Notes under the pieces: generated by a model
Databases searched by the model: none
Told to the model about the DNA's origin: nothing
Seen by the model: only the letters and a program-made list of their open reading frames with translations
DNA from: JAZKSG01 sp036626215
GTDB taxonomy: Archaea > Thermoplasmatota > E2 > DHVEG-1
Direction: 5' to 3'
DNA length: 6,132 bases
Assembly (NCBI GenBank): GCA_036626215.1
Contig: JAZKSG010000055.1
Coordinates: forward strand, 1-6,132
Shown here: piece after piece, positions 5,238 through 6,132 of the stretch
Numbering within the stretch: the stretch's first letter is position 1
Layout: the number at the start of each line of letters is the position of its first letter
Translations under genes and position numbers: made by a program

Positions 5238-5825
5238 ATGGAAATTATTTTAGATGTAAAAACTAGAGAAGAATATTATTTAAATCATATCAAAGGTGCG
5301 CTTAACATCCCGGTATGGGATCTTGAATTCTACTTAGATTTTCTGAAAGACAAAAAAGTAAAAGTCTACTGTGGGCCAAAAAGAAAAAGATCTAGGATGG
5401 CTGTAGATTTTTTACAAAAAAAAGGAGTAGATGCAGAAGAGATACCAAAATCTGAGCTAGAAAGCTATGAAATGGTAGGAAAACCTATGGTATGCGCTAT
5501 AAACTATTTGTCAGTAAAACCGGGGCATGAAAAACAATTCGAAGAAAAAGTAGAAAATCTTTGTACAAAAACTATGGATAAAAAAGGGTTCATTGGAACT
5601 AAGGTTTTTAAGGCCACCAATATCTCTTATGGAGGAGCAATGCTTCAAGGGGAATATAAAAACATAGAGATCAAACCCACAAAATACATAATGCTGACTT
5701 ATTGGTCTACAAGAGAGGATCACGAAAAATTCCATCAGCTACCTGAAATAATGGAAGGTTTCAAAGAAATCATGCCACATGTATGTATTCTTCCTTATGA
5801 AGAATTCTCAGAAATAATACATTAA
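5238..5825 (+). CDS. Rhodanese-like sulfurtransferase fused to an ABM-like dimeric alpha/beta-barrel domain
   Basis: A 195-residue soluble protein. Residues 1-75 form a short rhodanese domain: ILDVKTREEYYLNHIKGALNIP near 3-25 (given as its family pattern DV..REEY..HI.GA.NIP) and the active-site cysteine C45 in VYCGPKRKRSRMA. The loop reads C-x5-R-S, one residue longer than the C-x4-R-S of typical thiosulfate sulfurtransferases and equal in length to the Cdc25/arsenate-reductase type; it is also very basic. Residues 84-190 resemble antibiotic-biosynthesis-monooxygenase (ABM) ferredoxin-fold domains: NYLSVKPGHEKQFEE, KGFIGTKVF, YIMLTYWSTREDHEKFH. The Asn seen in IsdG-type heme-degrading members aligns with N89, but their catalytic Trp and His are not evident. 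Divergence from a sulfur permease suggests the protein accepts imported sulfur. ATG 5238 is preferred over TTG 5202 from ribosome binding site and TATA positions. The function is inferred. Confidence 0.82.
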   Translation: MEIILDVKTREEYYLNHIKGALNIPVWDLEFYLDFLKDKKVKVYCGPKRKRSRMAVDFLQKKGVDAEEIPKSELESYEMVGKPMVCAINYLSVKPGHEKQFEEKVENLCTKTMDKKGFIGTKVFKATNISYGGAMLQGEYKNIEIKPTKYIMLTYWSTREDHEKFHQLPEIMEGFKEIMPHVCILPYEEFSEIIH

Positions 5826-5841
5826 AAAATACAAACCAAAA

Positions 5842-5859
5842 TTTTTTTATCGTTTTTTT
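5842..5859 (+). terminator. T-tract terminator after the rhodanese-fusion gene
   Basis: Two T7 runs, separated by a few bases, start about 17 bases after the stop codon and lack a strong hairpin. They form a typical archaeal termination signal. Confidence 0.5.
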
Positions 5860-5880
5860 ATAACCGAGTTGGTTTTTAAC

Positions 5881-6112
5881 TTATATCCTGTTGAATAACT
5901 GTTGAACTACGTTGCTTGGTACATATAACATCAGGCCGACCTTTGTATGGCGCTCTTAACAATCGTTGGTTGAGATATACAGCTTCTTTGATGTGTTAGT
6001 GAAATAGTCATGTGTATCTGGTTGACAATCTAGGATTTTTAAATTTTTGGTCATCTAGATGGTTTTCCAACCAGTTGACCTCCACCTATTTCACCATACT
6101 TTTTTCTTTTTT
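5881..6112 (+). other. ORF-free, GC-enriched stretch with promoter-like start and T-rich end; candidate RNA gene
   Basis: No convincing reading frame exists on either strand here. The stretch from about 5886 to 6095 is visibly richer in G and C than the other intergenic DNA of the window. A TATA-like TTATATCC (5881-5888) would start a transcript near 5911, and a T6-C-T6 tract (6100-6112) would end it, giving an RNA of about 190 bases that contains the nested inverted repeat at 5999-6094. I recognise no tRNA, SRP RNA, RNase P RNA or riboswitch core. A decayed mobile element or coding remnant is the alternative. Confidence 0.3.
5999..6094. repeat. Nested imperfect inverted repeat
   Basis: Three arm pairs occur in the correct nested order: GTGAAATAG (5999-6007) with CTATTTCAC (6086-6094), CTGGTTG (6018-6024) with CAACCAG (6068-6074), and ATCTAG (6028-6033) with CTAGAT (6055-6060). 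Together they give 22 perfectly paired bases around a 21-base AT-rich loop, with unpaired internal segments of 3-11 bases. This could be an RNA stem or the hairpin end of a transposon remnant. Confidence 0.6.
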
Positions 6113-6132
6113 GGAATATGGATAATTTTTTT

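Noticed and set aside
5876..6085. Minus-strand frame with stretches that read like protein, such as LNQRLLRAPYKGRPDV, interrupted by one TGA and one TAA; considered as a decayed transposase gene.
   Set aside because: Open stretches of 25-37 codons also occur in another frame of the same region, no transposase motif is recognisable, and there is no start with a ribosome binding site. It remains only an alternative to the RNA-gene idea.
5880..6112. tRNA, SRP RNA or RNase P RNA in the right-end gap.
   Set aside because: No T-loop GTTCRA pattern with matching acceptor arms and none of the conserved SRP or RNase P core sequences could be found.
1..6132. CRISPR array or tandem repeat array.
   Set aside because: No regularly spaced direct repeats are present. 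The CTGTTGAATAA/CTGTTGAACTA pair near 5888-5908 is a single short duplication.

Overview
The window looks like part of an archaeal chromosome, probably a euryarchaeal, methanogen-like anaerobe. Four things point that way: TATA-box-like elements about 25-30 bases before predicted transcript starts; oligo-T tracts after genes instead of clear hairpin terminators; strong Shine-Dalgarno sequences that match GGAGGTGATC, often with TTG starts; and an archaeal-type helix-turn-helix regulator with a C-terminal CxxC...CxxC pair. The DNA is AT-rich throughout. I cannot name the genus.

Left part (1-1516): the first ~22 bases seem to hold the 5' end of a leftward gene that runs off the window. A divergent rightward gene encodes a small HTH regulator, probably on a leaderless transcript. 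It converges tail to tail with a leftward AEC-family (auxin efflux carrier type) membrane transporter.

Middle (1640-2508): a rightward cluster encodes a hemerythrin-domain protein, a 61-residue protein with a desulforedoxin/zinc-ribbon-like CxxC...CC site, and a 43-residue CxxC...CxxC protein that is easily missed because it starts at TTG. T-tracts follow. A separately promoted flavin disulfide reductase of the dihydrolipoamide dehydrogenase type comes next (2640-4013).

Right part (4030-5825): a leftward pair of half-size YeeE/YedE permease subunits carries the conserved cysteine motifs GGCTSGHG and GFCPGTAAG. It is divergent, across a very short promoter region, from a gene fusing a rhodanese domain to an ABM-like ferredoxin-fold domain. 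Together these suggest import of a sulfur compound such as thiosulfate and transfer of its sulfur. The disulfide reductase converges on the permease pair and could belong to the same thiol/sulfur economy. Hemerythrin and the Cys-rich miniproteins suggest handling of oxygen, iron or redox stress. These links are inferred from neighbourhood.

Last ~300 bases (5826-6132): no convincing gene. After the rhodanese-gene terminator there is a TATA-like element, a stretch visibly richer in G and C than the other intergenic DNA, a long nested imperfect inverted repeat (5999-6094) and a T-rich tract. This may be an unrecognised structured RNA gene or a mobile-element remnant, and it is the least explained part of the window.
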